A stretch of 64,000 bases of DNA from Kappaphycus alvarezii. Its lineage: Eukaryota; Rhodophyta; Florideophyceae; Gigartinales; Solieriaceae. Numbering within the stretch: the stretch's first letter is position 1; each line of letters opens with the position of its first letter. Shown in pieces: positions 32,634-45,059 of this stretch. The position numbers were made by a program, and so were the translations under genes. Where the stretch lies: positions 806,001 through 870,000 of the forward strand of contig NADL03000775.1 in assembly GCA_002205965.3 (NCBI GenBank), read 5' to 3'. Under the pieces are notes generated by a model. The model was not told where the DNA came from. It made no database searches and saw only the letters and a program-made list of their open reading frames with translations.

Positions 32634-33410
32634 TCATGAACTTTTAGGATACTGGGGAATATTTTCTTCCGCATGAATAATATCCTGCATACAAGAAGCT
32701 CTGTAGCGTTTATGCGATGCACAATGCCAGCTTGTGATTCCAACTCTTCTATAATGCCGACAAAAAAGCCCCACAGTTTCGTTGCAGGTTGGATATAATT
32801 CATTGATCACCAGCTGATCTTGCAACCCTACATCCCTTGCATGTGAGGCCCAATTCGTGAGTATCCCCATTGTTCGGCGGCCCTTTGGAACAGGAAGTAC
32901 AAACCAATTCGTTCTCATATGATCTGGATGTTGTCTGCTGCCGTTCATAATTATAAGACCATCGTAGTTAACATATGGTGTTATCCATGACCGTAATTCC
33001 GTGACATTGACCCGGGTATCTGCATCTGAGTAGAGCAGCGGAGCAGGACCAATAAGGTAGTCATCGACAAGCAATCGAACACGGCACCAATGAATGGGCA
33101 AGTAGCCTCCATTCAATCGAATTTTATCGGCCTCGAAAACAATTACATTGAATCCCATGCCTACGTACGAATAGAGAAAGTGTTTTGTGAAATAGAAAGA
33201 GGGAGTAACGCACGTGAAAATAGTTCCATGGGGAGTTTGGGTAGTAATATTCGCCACCAGTCGCACCTCATCCCTGATCTTGAATGCTGATTTAGACAAG
33301 ATTAGACGAGGACCGAACGGGGCAGTGATGCATGCGAAGAACTTGTGATGGATAACCAAAATGTAGAGTGCGAAAGCAAGGAGAACCATGAGACTTAAAT
33401 CACGCGTCAT
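32634..33410 (-). CDS. Putative type II membrane glycosyltransferase
   Basis: A 258-residue frame starting with ATG. Residues 7-24 are a single hydrophobic segment after a short basic start, the form of a Golgi signal anchor. The luminal part has a DxD motif, LLYSDADTRVNVTELRSWI (DAD at 129-131), which in nucleotide-sugar transferases binds the metal and the sugar nucleotide. It continues with TNWFVLPVPKG and GLQDQLVINELYP, where a DQ pair (198-199) sits in the place seen in nucleotide-diphospho-sugar transferase (PF03407-like) proteins. Several N-glycosylation sequons (NIT, NVT, NGS, NET) fit a secretory-pathway protein. The C-terminus may be shortened: a second frame overlaps the end (32495-32803), so a frameshift or intron near 32750 is possible. 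Family assignment is by motif only. Confidence 0.5.
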   Translation of the reverse strand: MTRDLSLMVLLAFALYILVIHHKFFACITAPFGPRLILSKSAFKIRDEVRLVANITTQTPHGTIFTCVTPSFYFTKHFLYSYVGMGFNVIVFEADKIRLNGGYLPIHWCRVRLLVDDYLIGPAPLLYSDADTRVNVTELRSWITPYVNYDGLIIMNGSRQHPDHMRTNWFVLPVPKGRRTMGILTNWASHARDVGLQDQLVINELYPTCNETVGLFCRHYRRVGITSWHCASHKRYRASCMQDIIHAEENIPQYPKSS

Positions 33411-34660
33411 TGTCTCTGTGTCATTTTGTCTCTGTTGGACAAGATATGTGAATGTGCGACCTTTGTGAGTTCTTGATCAGCCTTGTAAAACTTGGACTGT
33501 CAAATGGAGTCTTCATGTTGAACTCTTCTACACTCACTGTGCTGGACGTTCCCGATTACACATCGCTTGCCTGACTACTGGCGAGTTTTTCTGCGGATTG
33601 AATTTATGGACAGTAAAGTTTAACTGCAGTGAAATTGATTAGAAACGCACTACAGTGGATACAGAGACAATGCAAGCCAGGCGACTGCAGCTGGATAAGT
33701 ACCTATCGAGTGAGCGGTACCGCTCCGGTCCAGAGAAGTGCATTTGTATCTTTTTGGGTTTTGGCTAGGAGATCCCAATTAGCTTTGTAATTTTTGTACG
33801 TAGCATTAACAATGGCCATGAGAATATTGGATTACCATGCCACAAACATGTACGACTCTCAAAAAATCCTTCAGTATCAGGGTTGCTAGAGTGCACGTTT
33901 GTTGCTCAGGCAGAGGAAATGTGACCATGCTGGAGTGAAATCAGTCCGACTGCACGGTCACAACTTCCGGACACTGGCTATGAGTTCATTTATGAAGGAA
34001 AGAGTAATGAGGGGTTTGAATCATAACCCAGGTCCCTCCTGCGACTCGAGATTCGAATAACAACCCGTGGTTTTCGACTCTCTCCCCAAACCAAATTGTT
34101 TTTCGAAGAGTTTGCAACCCATGTTGACAGGAGTGCCAAACATCGGACGCTAATATTTGCACGCCCATCTACCAGCTCATCACTTGAGCCCTGCGATCAG
34201 TCGGTGGCTGTGACCATCCCTGTGCGGCCGCCAAGACATTAAAGGTTTTCATAGCTGTGTAAATGGGGGGTTAATTTACTGTGGTAGATATGTGGGTTGG
34301 TATCCAGTAAATTTGTACCGGAGCGTAGATATCGTATCATTGTCAAGCCAATTGCGAAACCGTGCAATGCGTCGAAAGTCATAGCTTAGCGTTTGTATTT
34401 TTTCGTTTCAGAGGTGTGTAATTGACGAGCAATGATTGATCAGTTTTTCAGGCTCCAAGGGTGTTGCCATTCCGTAAAACCTATGACAAGAGTTTGAAGG
34501 AAGATAATTGGCCATCGAATAGTCTGAAACCTACAACACGTTGGTACGACTTTCGGGGAATGAAATGCGAAGTGCCAGAGTTTGAGCGCAGTGGTCAGCC
34601 ATCCCCAAGATGCCTACCGTGATCCGAAATGAAACTTTACTTCATTGAGTATCTATCGTG
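33411..34660. other. No gene seen
   Basis: Upstream side of the glycosyltransferase-like gene; no clear promoter element found. A tail-like inverted stretch GGGGGGTTAATTTACTGTGG lies at about 34265-34284. Confidence 0.3.
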
Positions 34661-34663
34661 TAC

Positions 34664-35690
34664 ACCCATCGGTCTGCTATCTCGCTCTTATCCTCCCGCC
34701 ACCCACAGCTGTCTTCGTCGCTTACAGCTACGGCACTGTTCGAGCGTTGTTCATCGCCGGTCCCCGGCGAAAGGCTCCAGTCTGCGATCACAACTGAACT
34801 CATGCTATCGAAGTCCGATAGCTTGTTCTCGTCCGCGGCAGCCCACGACCGAGCACGGCTCCTCTCCGTGCGCACATCCTCCGCATCGTCTGTTTTCTGT
34901 CCGCTTCCTCACCACCACCGCGGTACGTACACGTCCTCTTCTGCGTGGAAGGTCGCTCTGGCTCTCCGTCTCGGCATCGCGCCATCACCTGGATCTACTC
35001 GCTGGATGGTCTGCTCCGAGCGCTCAGCCGACGTCGCACCCGTCTTAGATCCAAGTGGTCAACACGCGTTGACCTGCAAATACGAAGACGGAATGACTGG
35101 TCGTCATCACATCGCTCCGCAACGTTCTTGCCCGCTACTGCGACGAAGTTGGGATCGTCGCCCTCGTCGGGCATCCGATCCTCTACCAGGTTCCCAACTC
35201 ATCTGGGCATTTGGAGTACCCCGCCTTGCGAATGGACATTTACGTTCCCGCTGCCTACGGGCTTCACAGTACCGATATGGCCGCCGACGTTACTGTTGCC
35301 CACTCCTCCACTCGCCGCCACATCTCTCCAAATGCCGTTACCGCGGGCGCTGCCGCAACACTCGCAGAGCGCGAGAAACATGGTCATTACGGCACTTACT
35401 GCATCCAAAACGATATCCTCCTTTCCCCCGTCGTAGTTTATATTTATGGCGCCTTAGACGACGACGGCTATGGTTTCTTCCGCCGCCTTGTTTCCTTCGC
35501 TGCTTCCCGTCGGGGCTCCTCCCCTCAACGGGAGCGTCGCGACTTTGTTCCCCTTTGTGCGTTTAGTCTCGAAGTGATGTAGGTGCGACAGGTTTCCACC
35601 GGTCGCCCGCATTCGTAGATTTCTGAACACCCTCCGGACGCTCCTGTGCCATACTACTGTACAGTACTGTACAACTCGTAGAGGTTTCCC
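34664..35690 (+). pseudogene. LINE family A, older copy
   Basis: Parallel to 46730-47752: SAISLLSSRHPQLSSSLTA, FERCSSPVPGERLQ, ALRLGIAPSPGSTR, then CCHC zinc-motif codons and LDPSGQHALTCKYEDGMT. In the last third the frame shifts (35211-35582) and reads MAADVTVAHSSTRRHISPNA and AATLAEREKHGHYGTYC. The 3' untranslated region diverges into CTGTACAGTA-type repeats after 35650 and lacks the AATAAAGATCTACCACC end. Two or more frameshifts show that it is inactive. Confidence 0.75.
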
Positions 35691-36075
35691 ACAGTACTTA
35701 CAGTACTGTACTGTAATGTACAGTAGTGCCATAAATTCAGCGCTGTTGAGCCCCACCAGGTCCAGCTGGGCCGCTCGGTCCCCTGATGATGCATTTGAAT
35801 AAAAGGCCACCTTTTCCCCCAGATAGTTAGGCTACAAAAAAATACTCTAGCTAGCTCTATAGTGGTGCATAGAATAGAGAGTAACTTTATGGCATCAGTA
35901 AAACGGGTGTCCGCTGCATCATCCGAAAATTTATCACTATATTGCTAGCGAAGTGCTAACCGGGTGGTCCACGTCGGCAACGTGCAGCGAGAGGGGAAGA
36001 AAGTGCAGAGGCAGGCATATTAAACTGCACTGTACAGTATTGTACAATAGCAACTGGAGATACTGTATTGTAGAG
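35654..36075. repeat. Clusters of CTGTACAGTA-type palindromes
   Basis: TACTGTACAGTACTGTACA and CAGTACTGTACTGTAATGTA at 35654-35727, and CTGTACAGTATTGTACAA and TACTGTATTGTA at 36028-36075, are built of overlapping short palindromes. They start inside the 3' end of the older LINE A copy. Confidence 0.55.
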
Positions 36076-38080
36076 TGCGAACAGCATGGCGTATTTGGGT
36101 GATTCCTGGAGGGTCGCAGAAATCCTCATACTTTTGCTGCTTATACGTATGAAGTTTTGCGGAGATTTTAAAGTTAGTCAACTGCAGTGCTCTATGTAGT
36201 GGAGAATCTATGTAGTTGTTTCGAGGGGGTGGCGCTCGGAATTGTAGCAAAGTCTTCGACTGGCTAATTCTATCGCTGTTGGGGTACTCCGTCGGCGGAG
36301 GTTGGAACCAAAGCGATAACACAACAATACAAATGAAACGCACACGGGGGGGGGAGAGGGGGTGGCAGAGCAGGACGAGGCCTACCCGCCGGCGGAAAAG
36401 ACTTTAATATCTGGATTTTGGAAGTTACTGTTCTCATCAGTAGTAGCAAAAAAGTAATAACCCAGAAAATAAATCAAGCCGACGTAGTCTGTAAACATTC
36501 ACACTCTAGGTTATTTTTTAGTTATTTTCTATTAATGTGTAGTCACTTTTTATTTCTATCAATCTCCGCGGTATGTGACTCTAAACACGCCTGCCTCACT
36601 TCTAAGACGCCATGTAAATCACAGTTTGGTTGGTGGCACACTTAGAAGTTAAGGAAACCCCTTTTCTATGGTCACCTATCATTTCTTCTGTTTTCTCTAT
36701 TTCGGAACCTAGAACTTTTATGAAGGACTTTTTTCTGCAGAGTGAGTCCCGTCGCCTGAGAGGGTAACAGCGATGTAAAGAAGTTCTTGTTCTTCTAAGA
36801 AGATGTAGTGCCGACCGGCAAGCTTAGTCAGCAGAAGATATTATCACTACTCGGAGACCTATACGGAACCGCGTTCTAGTTCTTCTACGATTCCCTCGCC
36901 GCTCAAAGGGGGCTTATTAAAGATGTCAAGAACTACGCCTTCGTAAAGTAGAAATTCTTTGAAAATTTAGATTAGGAAAAATAATCCCATAGAATCACCC
37001 GTAAGGTATTGAGAATCGGCTTCAAGATCAAATGCATACCATTGTTCTCGCAAAAATCGAAGTGGCTATACGTTAAGACTGGTTCCAACAATATTGAAAT
37101 ATATGGAATACTTAGGACTGCTGTATGTCTACATGAGCAGTTGCAGCAGTTTCTGTTATTCCGAAGGCCGAAAAAAGACCCCGGTGTAGATGAGGATTCG
37201 AATACATTTGAAGCGAAAAGAACCGGGTTCTCGAAATCCTAGTCTCAAGTTATGGTATTTCCGCAGGCAACAACCTTATTTAGTCAAGACATTTGCTCAA
37301 GATACATGGAGGATTAAGTGGATGCCCTTGCTAAATACCTATCGCGCCCCACTCTTCTCTTGGAGCAGAAGCAGAGAAAAGAGATACCATTGCGGGACTA
37401 TCTTTGTCAGTTAAGAAAGGAAAATCGCTCCTGTTGGAACAAACTCGGTCATGGAGCATCTAAGTACGAGAAAAATCTGCACCGTTGTCACTGTTGCACC
37501 TTTACGGCCTATTTTGGAATTTTTATGTTAACTATTTGTCTGTGGCGAGAAATTGGCTTTCAGTGCCTCGAAATATCACGTTAAAAGGGATATTTTCGAG
37601 TGAGGGAGCAGGATAACGTTTTCCATGAATGTAAATTGGAAACCGATCAGGAAATCAAAGGGGTCGCCAACGCGAAGAGAGAATTTTCACATCGAACCTT
37701 TGACTAAAATGCCTCATGGAGAGGATCACAAGGAAATTACATTATCCGGTTGCTTGTATAATCCAAAAAAATTACAAATAATACCTCTAGTTCCTTCAAC
37801 AGAAGAATTCCCTGTTTCGGACCAAAAGAGGAAGCAAAAAAATAAAAAAAGATTAAAATGGTTCAAGTAAGCTTGAAGAACACATCGAAAAGTACAACAT
37901 TATCGCAGACATCTATCATGTCAATCGCAATCACTTAGCTTCTTCAAGGGTATGCTGAAGGAGCTGCAAACTTAATTTGAAATGATTTGGAAAGATGATT
38001 TTGCCCAGAATTGCCATCCTTACGGACAAAGTATCGTGCTTGCGGAGATTAGTGAGGCTAAAGCTTTCTTGCATTGATTC
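36076..38080. other. No identified gene; possible gag region of a decayed Ty3 element
   Basis: Short frames only (for example 37009-37242 and the lysine-rich 37625-37870). By position upstream of a Ty3-type protease they may be what is left of gag, but I see no zinc knuckle or capsid motif. Confidence 0.25.
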
Positions 38081-41000
38081 ATGGCCGTTCTTGACTCTGG
38101 AGCAGTACTGGACGTAAGGTTTGCGGAATTATCTAGACTCCTCTACCAACTGTCGAGCGACATGTCGCGGAAAAGTATTATCACAAACAGAGACAGCGCC
38201 TCCTTTATTGGCTCTTTGTCCAAGATTACAATCTTTTTTGGGTACCAATCGGTCAATTTGGACAACCTCGTGGTGGTGAAGTCTCCATTTGATCTGTATG
38301 TTGGCTTATCAACCCTCTCTGTTAGGTTTGCAAATTTGGACATCAGGAATCTCCGAGTTCTTCTGCACTTGGGCTTTGAGGAAACAGTGCTGCCTTTAGA
38401 GCAAGAAACAAAAGCATCCTAGAAGCAGTTGATGAACAGTGAAAAGATTGAAAGGCCTAGCAAATACTTTAAATGTGACTCTGACGATGGTCCCGAGTCC
38501 GCCGACACTTCAGAACGATAAATAGTCGTCACGATCCGTGTAAACATTTACAAGAGCTCCAAAAACTCGTATAAAGAACTAGACGATAAGTTCGCAGTGG
38601 CCGTTGGGGAAGGATGCCAATTAAAATAAAATGAGGACATAAAAGGGGCACAAGTAGCCCGTCCTGCTCATATTTTTGAAGAAACAGAAGAAAAAAATAT
38701 GTCACTCCATGACACTAGCATAGTCTCATGGACGACCAAGGGGTTCCGCTCCGCACCGGTACCGACAAAAATTGGATTAGAGCTGAAGCATGACAACCCT
38801 ACTTACTTTTTATCCCGTCGGATGTCTCCTCGGCACAGCAAAATTGCTCCCTTTTATGTGGAATAACGTACTGTGGACGGGCGAATGAAGGAATACTGCT
38901 GCCCAAAATCGAAGAAATATTCAATGAATTAGAAGAGGGGAAAATGTGGGATAATTTAATATTTGAGAGAAATGGTCGGTTTTTGTCCGGAATATCCTAC
39001 AGGGTGCGAATCAATACCTCTGAAATTACCATAAAATACGAATCAAGGCCTCCCAGCAGATAGGCTGCGTTGGACATTATGGCTGCGGCAGCGTGCCTCT
39101 GAGTAAGTACCGTACGGACCTTACCATATGACTTAGAGTGAAGCTCCGTCTGTATAACTCTGTATATATTTGCAGATCATTAGCAGATACACATGAGAGA
39201 AGAATTCAAAGAAATAAATATCTTCGTGTGCAGCTTGGGTATATTAAAGTTCGAGGTTATTTAATTCAGCCTGATGAACGAGCCGTCTATGTGCTCCGGC
39301 CAATGATAGAGTATATCTTCAAAGATATACCCTTCGCTCAGGTATATCTGGACGACGTCTTTGTTTTTTTCAACACGGTCAAGGCTCACGTTTGACATCT
39401 TCGCATCGTCTTCATAAGCTATCGGAAAGGCCGAACTAAAGTTTCAAATCAAGAAGAGTGCCATTGTAAAGTATAGTGTCAAGCTTGGCAGCGATTTAGT
39501 TTACAATGAAGGAGTTCACTTCGACAAGGAGAAGACCGGTAATAACGAAGAAGCACCAGTACTAAGAAATACGACTTAGTTGCAGAACTTACTCGACTCA
39601 GCCCGTTACTCTTATCGCTTCATAAAGTAATTAGCTGTTATATCTGCCGTCCTTCACGGTGTAGCTTTCAGAAATAAGAAATACAGTTAGACAGAAGAGA
39701 TGAAGGAGGCACCCGAGGTGCTAAAAGATAGACTCACATCCCCGCCTATGCTGGCCTTTCCTGACATCGATAAGCCGTTCATTGCGGTGATGTATGCCTA
39801 AATTATTGGTGCGGGAACCATTATTGTTCAGAAGAAAGAAGAAGAGAAAATACATCAGTGAAATATGCAAATCGGACCACGAACTACGCTGAGGGGAACT
39901 ATTCCGCATTTAAGATGGACTTCTTTGCATTCATGTACGCAATAAGGAAGTTCAGAGTGTAATAATTTTCAATAGGGCCCTTAAAACTCGTAATCAAACA
40001 TGACGCCATTCAGTAGGCCTTCAAAAAGCAACTTCTATGGAACACTGGCAAAATAGATAGACGTTCTAGCCGAATAAGATTTTGAGGTGGAATATAGTCC
40101 GTACACAATTAATGCAGCTGCCGAGTAACCTTCAAGTTTAGTGCAAAAATGTACTCTAAAGCGCCCCAAGTGTCGACGAAGGAGAATTTGTTGCCGCATT
40201 GGTATCTATGAGCTCGACCGAGACTTTCGCGATAGAACCGCATTTGGTCGATATAGCCAGCTACAATGAAGGGCTTAAATATCGTAATAAGATACATCTA
40301 GGTGTCGCTTGATTTAACGCACCGCAAAATATTTCATGGTATGGGAAGAATAATTGCTGGGACGTACAAATAATGGACTCTATGCGATATCGACCATCAG
40401 GTACAGGGCCGGGATTGTGAAAACGTTACATGACACAGTTGGGCACTGAGATATTGAGACAATAAAAATTCGTCTTCGACCGATATTGATAGCCTCAAGT
40501 CCATTGGAACGTTCCAAATTACGTAAAAAGCTGCGAGGGATGTCAAAACGCCCAATATTCTCTCCCTTATTGGACTACACTGATAATTACACCCAAAAAT
40601 ATTTAAGGACTGACCCTATAGACTTTTAAGGACCCACCTAAGGTCAAATGTGGGAAATAAATTCCTTCTTGTCATCTTAGAGCATCTTAAGGGCTGATCG
40701 ACTTCCACCGCAGCGAAATACGCATCCGCAGAAACTGTGACACATTTGTGGGAAAGGAGATAATATGCCTTTTTAGTCACATAAGATCCGTCGCATTAGA
40801 AATGCTGGGTTTTTTACCGCAAATAATCTCGTAGATTTTATGAGGAATAACGGAGTAGAATGGAGCACCATATTGGCTTACGTCCCCATGTCGAACTGGT
40901 ACGCTAAAAGATTGTTTCGCGCTATCAGGGTCGCATTGACGAGGATGGTAATTATACAATGAACCGAATAGGAGCAGTTCATTCCCAACTCTTTTATGAC

Positions 41001-41440
41001 TACCGACGGGTACGCGTCGTAACAGTTGCTTTTTTGTTATAAATCATGGATGGGGTTGTTCTATTCATGGATATGTCCGATCCCGTTTCATTGATGCAAA
41101 AAAATTCTGAACAACATCCAAAACTAGATGCATTTCCTACATTAGCGTAACAAATGACCAGAACCGATACGCAGTTGCAGAGGCTTAATAAAGAAAGTGA
41201 GGTTGGGCAGTCCCAATAGTTTAACGTTTACGATTTGGTCCTGGTTGCCAATAGACAAGCCTTTAAGTTATTCAAGCGACCTTCTTTCCTGTCCCGCTTC
41301 TTCAAACCAAGGCTTATGTGGAAAACCGCGCCTCTGTGCTATTGGATAGCTTCTTATGATGGTACGTATTCCCGCTAAGCCATTCATGCGAAGCGCCTGG
41401 TCCCATGCAATCTACCTCCTGATTTTCTTAAAAATTAGCT
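38081..41440 (+). mobile_element. Decayed Ty3-type element (protease to integrase)
   Basis: Pieces appear in Ty3 order on the plus strand. Protease at 38081-38419: VLDSGAV, then FDLYVGLSTLSVRFANLD. Reverse transcriptase at about 39240-39480: IFKDIPFAQVYLDDVFVFF, with an intact YLDD. RNase H at about 39590-39960: SPPMLAFPDIDKPFIAVMYA. Integrase remains at 40400-41440, with YDLVLVANRQAFKLFKRPSF and AIHAKRLVPC at the end. That last motif resembles AIHARGLVLY in the integrase at the start of the window, so the two may be related. Stops and shifts are frequent. An inverted LINE tail sits between protease and reverse transcriptase. No LTRs found. Confidence 0.7.
38934..39130 (-). pseudogene. LINE family B' tail inside the decayed Ty3 element
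   Basis: Minus-strand sequence with RTVLTQRHAAAAIMSNAAYL and a tail ending in the complement of GAGGGGAAAATGTGGGAT; closely parallels 18881-18961 plus the LINE B coding end. Confidence 0.6.
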
Positions 41441-41869
41441 CGTAGGGTTGGCCTTAGTTCACAGTTTATTGCGCGTTAGGGGAGAAATTCTGCATGGTGC
41501 GGGCTAAGACCGATCGATGAATTTGTACACTTGTACCAAATGACATAGCTCGGCTTTTGATAAATACTAGATGATACCTTCGCCTTAAAGCTTCCGATAC
41601 GGCCCGCGATATCGGCCAAATATTCGTCGACGGGAATCCAAGCGAATCATAGGCTAGCGGGACAAACTTCCAGCTGAGAAGCTGGCGTACTGGTGAAGTA
41701 TAGCCAGGAATGGCGGGAATTTTTGGTCGAAAAGTCCCTCAGTAATATCGTCTCATGTTAGAACATTTGAAAATCCACCTACCGAAAAAATTTAAATCAA
41801 ATCAAAACAACCCACTTTCGTTCTCTCTCAAACTCTAAAAGGTACAGTGTTAAAGATTTTGCCACGAAC

Positions 41870-42296
41870 AAATGTGAAAGAAATCATACGAGAAATGGCA
41901 AATGTTAAGGACAGGATGGAACAATCCTACCCGGACGCACTGGCAGAACAGAATTCTTCGATGTCACCTTAGTCAATCTCTCAGCGCCCTCGAACAGTAA
42001 AGGAACGAAATTCAACCTTGTCAACCCGCGCAAGGCAGCAAGAATGGCGAAACACAGAAGATTCGAGTCCTTCATCGCCTCTTCCCCCAGAAGTAGGTCG
42101 ATCCCCGTCCCCATCTCTACCCTCTGAAAATGGCACCTGGGCGCTCACGCGTTGCTAAGCTACGTCGCTCGCAACGTCGCTACAAAGGCAAGGGGGATCT
42201 ACACAAAGGTCAAAAAAGTCTTAACGTAACATCATGCCGCAGCGGCAGCGATGTCCAATGCGGTGTGCCTGTTGACTGGCCTCCAGCCATTTATCA
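41870..42296 (+). pseudogene. LINE family B coding end, no tail
   Basis: Reads GRTEFFDVTLVNLSAPSNSK, MAKHRRFESFIASSPRSRSI, PVPISTL and, after shifts, YVARNVATKARGIYTKVKK and AAAAMSNAVCLLTGLQPF, colinear with 31612-31968. It stops where copia gag begins, and its 3' tail is absent. Confidence 0.65.
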
Positions 42297-42309
42297 CCTC
42301 TGGCGCATT

Positions 42310-43011
42310 CGCGTCCTAGCCCACATAAGCGCCAAGGAACTGCGCTCTACCGTCAGAACCTCTGCCGTGGGAGCTTGCACAGCCGTTACCGCTGCCGCGA
42401 CAAGTGAAACGACCTTCGAAGGCGCCGCCACATCTACCGACGACGTGCCTTCTACAGACCATGGAGACAAAGCGAAGAATGCTAGCAATATCGTCTTATC
42501 CGCTCTCGCTGATCATCCTCTCCGTGTAGTCCGTTAGATCGTTGGAAACCCTACCCCGATGTTGGCGAAGTTGGACTTGCGATACGATTCGAAGTCAAGC
42601 GCCGCCAAGATTGCCAAGAGAGGTGAACTCGTGTCTGTAAGGTACACGTCCGCTCAGAACGACATGATCAAACACGTATGCAGTCTGGCTGGTCTGGTTG
42701 AACAGCTTGCCAAAGGGGGTCCCCCTCTAGACAGTACGTTAGCCGTCAGAATCCTCGAAGCCTCCATACATGTCGACAAGTTGATGCCTGTCACTGCATT
42801 TATCAAGACTCTGGCGGAAAAGGACCTCAACCGAGAGGACTTCAGCTCCCACTTCATTGAGGAGGAGAAGTCCTTAAGGTCGGGGAATGACTTACCTGGA
42901 CGCGTTGCACCCGCGAAGACTGCGCGCGTGATCTGCCACGGGACCACTCACCCGACGTACCGCTGCTCCCTCAACTCGCTAGACCCCAACAACCGGTTCA
43001 ACGTACCATAG
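42310..43011 (+). pseudogene. copia gag (second element)
   Basis: The frame to 42537 ends NIVLSALADHPLRVVR, then 42559-43011 reads MLAKLDLRYDSKSSAAKIAK, MIKHVCSLAGLVEQLAKGGP and FIEEEKSL: the helical capsid-like region of copia gag. Near the end C-H-G-T-T-H-P-T-Y-R-C is a damaged zinc knuckle. One stop separates the two frames. The protein would coat the element's RNA in cytoplasmic particles. Confidence 0.7.
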
Positions 43012-43149
43012 ATTACCGTGTCGGACATACTGGTAGCTCGTCATAGCGACAGAGCGTAACACAGGTCCGACGGCAAGGGGAAGAGTAGAGGCCAGACTGA
43101 ACGCTCCGCTGTGGCCAAGGTTCACAGTAGAGGCCAGCCCTATCGTAGT

Positions 43150-44390
43150 CCGGAACGCATGATGCTAGACAGTGGAACCAATTCCCATATGGCAGCGAGG
43201 GCCGATTAAGTTCACGGGCAGTCGTCTTGTGCCGTCAAAATACGGTTGGCCGATGACTCGGCGGTGAAGCCCTCTTCCAAGGGTGTTTTAATGTAAGGTG
43301 GGCGACAATGACGGGAAAAGAAAGTGACTCCCTCAGACACTCTGATTGTTCCCCTCCTTCCTTCTAGTTTGTTGTCTGTACCGGTACTTGTGAACAAGAA
43401 CATAGCTGTGGCTTTCATGCCCAGGTAGGCAGTTCTCATCGACCTTGAGGACGATTGCCCCGTGCTGGGACGCAACGGGCAGGCAAACGACGGACTGTTC
43501 TACATAAAAGACCAGGACTCCGCACCTATTGTCCATCCGGTCGCCAACGAGACTGAAAAGGCCATTAAAGCCTTTGTGCGTCGGGCAAGCAAGTTAGAAG
43601 TACAGGATTGGGCCAACTCTCCAGGGGAACTCGAGATAAAAGAAGAAGTACACCAAGATAACCAGATAGAAACGAACACTATGGATCGCGCTTGGGACGA
43701 ACCCAAAATGTGGCACCGCCGTTTGGGCCACATTGCATCGCTGGACAGCGTCAAGACCCACATCAAATGTGGGCTCTTACCAAATGTCGATAGTGGCCAG
43801 TTTGACTGGGAGTTATGCACCAATGTGAAGTACAAGAATCGCTTCTCGCGCTCACTCACCTGGTCCCAAAATGTCTTTCGACTCCAGCTGGACACGAAGG
43901 GTAAAATTGAAACCACGTCCATGGATGGAAACAACTTCGCCTTAACCATTGTGGACGAGTACAGTCGGTAAACTTCCCTATGGTCGATGAAGACCAAAGG
44001 TAGGGCCTACGACATACTGTTTTGCTTCGTCAGGCACTTGGAAAAGCAATCGTGCCACTCGGTCTGAACCGTGCATACGGAAAATGGGTCCGAATGAAAG
44101 CGTGCAATGGCCTATCTGGCCGTCCAAGGGGTAAACATGACCGTCCCAAATGCGTACAGTCTGTAGTTTAATGGGTTGGCTGAATTCACGCACAGTAGGA
44201 TCCTCTCGGCTGCCCGGAACTGCCTACAGGAGGCCAAGGTACCTCCGCCGTAGTGGAACTACGCTTTAAGCCAAGTGGCAGACGCGTGCAAATCTGTTAT
44301 ACACCGCAATACCAAGCTGGTTCCCTATGAGACAGTGTTCGGACGCGCGCCACCCAATCTGGCGCGTCTACATCCCTTCACTTGAAAAAT
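43150..44390 (+). pseudogene. copia protease and integrase (second element)
   Basis: Protease: MMLDSGTNSHMAARAD with the catalytic D-S-G, then a stop. Pre-integrase: MWHRRLGHIASLDSVKTHIK (43710-43770). Integrase core: DEYSR, then after stops TENGSE, and GLAEFTHSRILSAARNCLQE, where the usual NGVAER is partly kept; the segment ends with VPYETVFGRAPPN. At least five in-frame stops. Confidence 0.75.
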
Positions 44391-45059
44391 TTTGTACCCC
44401 CCTCCGGTCAAGAAGCTGGCCACGTTCGTACCTCGCTTGCGCCGCGGTGCTTGCCTGCTCCGTAAGAGTGGCGGACTGTGCCTCGTGCTGACGTCCGCTC
44501 GGGCCGTGCGAACCAAAAAAATCCGCTTCAGAAAGTCTGTGTTCCCCGGATTGGTGGTCTGGAATGTGCCCAATTGGACTCGTATACGGTTGGTGACAGT
44601 TATGGGTCGCTATCAGCATAGTCCGACTCCGCTATGGACGGCCTTGACCCTATGGAGGACGCTAAAGTAACATCTGAATCGGAAGAAATAGCCTCCGAAG
44701 AAGTAGGCGATGCCTTGACGACGGGCTGTCCAATGTGATCAACCAAGGTGCCCTCACCTACGTCCCTGAGAGACCAAGCTCGTTAGGAGAAGAACCTACC
44801 GATAGCAACCAAGGGTAATCAGAAAACCAAGTGGATTGCGATGCGCGGGACGAAGAGGAAGATGGGCAAGCTAGACCAATTGGACGGTACTCGTTGCGAC
44901 AGCAAAGGCGCGTACACTACTCAAAGATGGCCCTGCTGGACTCAATCTGCAGTGGAGACATGCTCAAGATGGCCGTCGCGCTGCGCAGTTCCGAACAGGC
45001 CTTCTGGATGCACACTGTCACCGAAGATGTTTTCACCCTGTCGGCCAACAGGACATGAA

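Noticed and set aside
36490-36660. A short leucine/serine frame as a secreted peptide
   Set aside because: No signal peptide with cleavage context, no homologous copy and AT-rich chance context.
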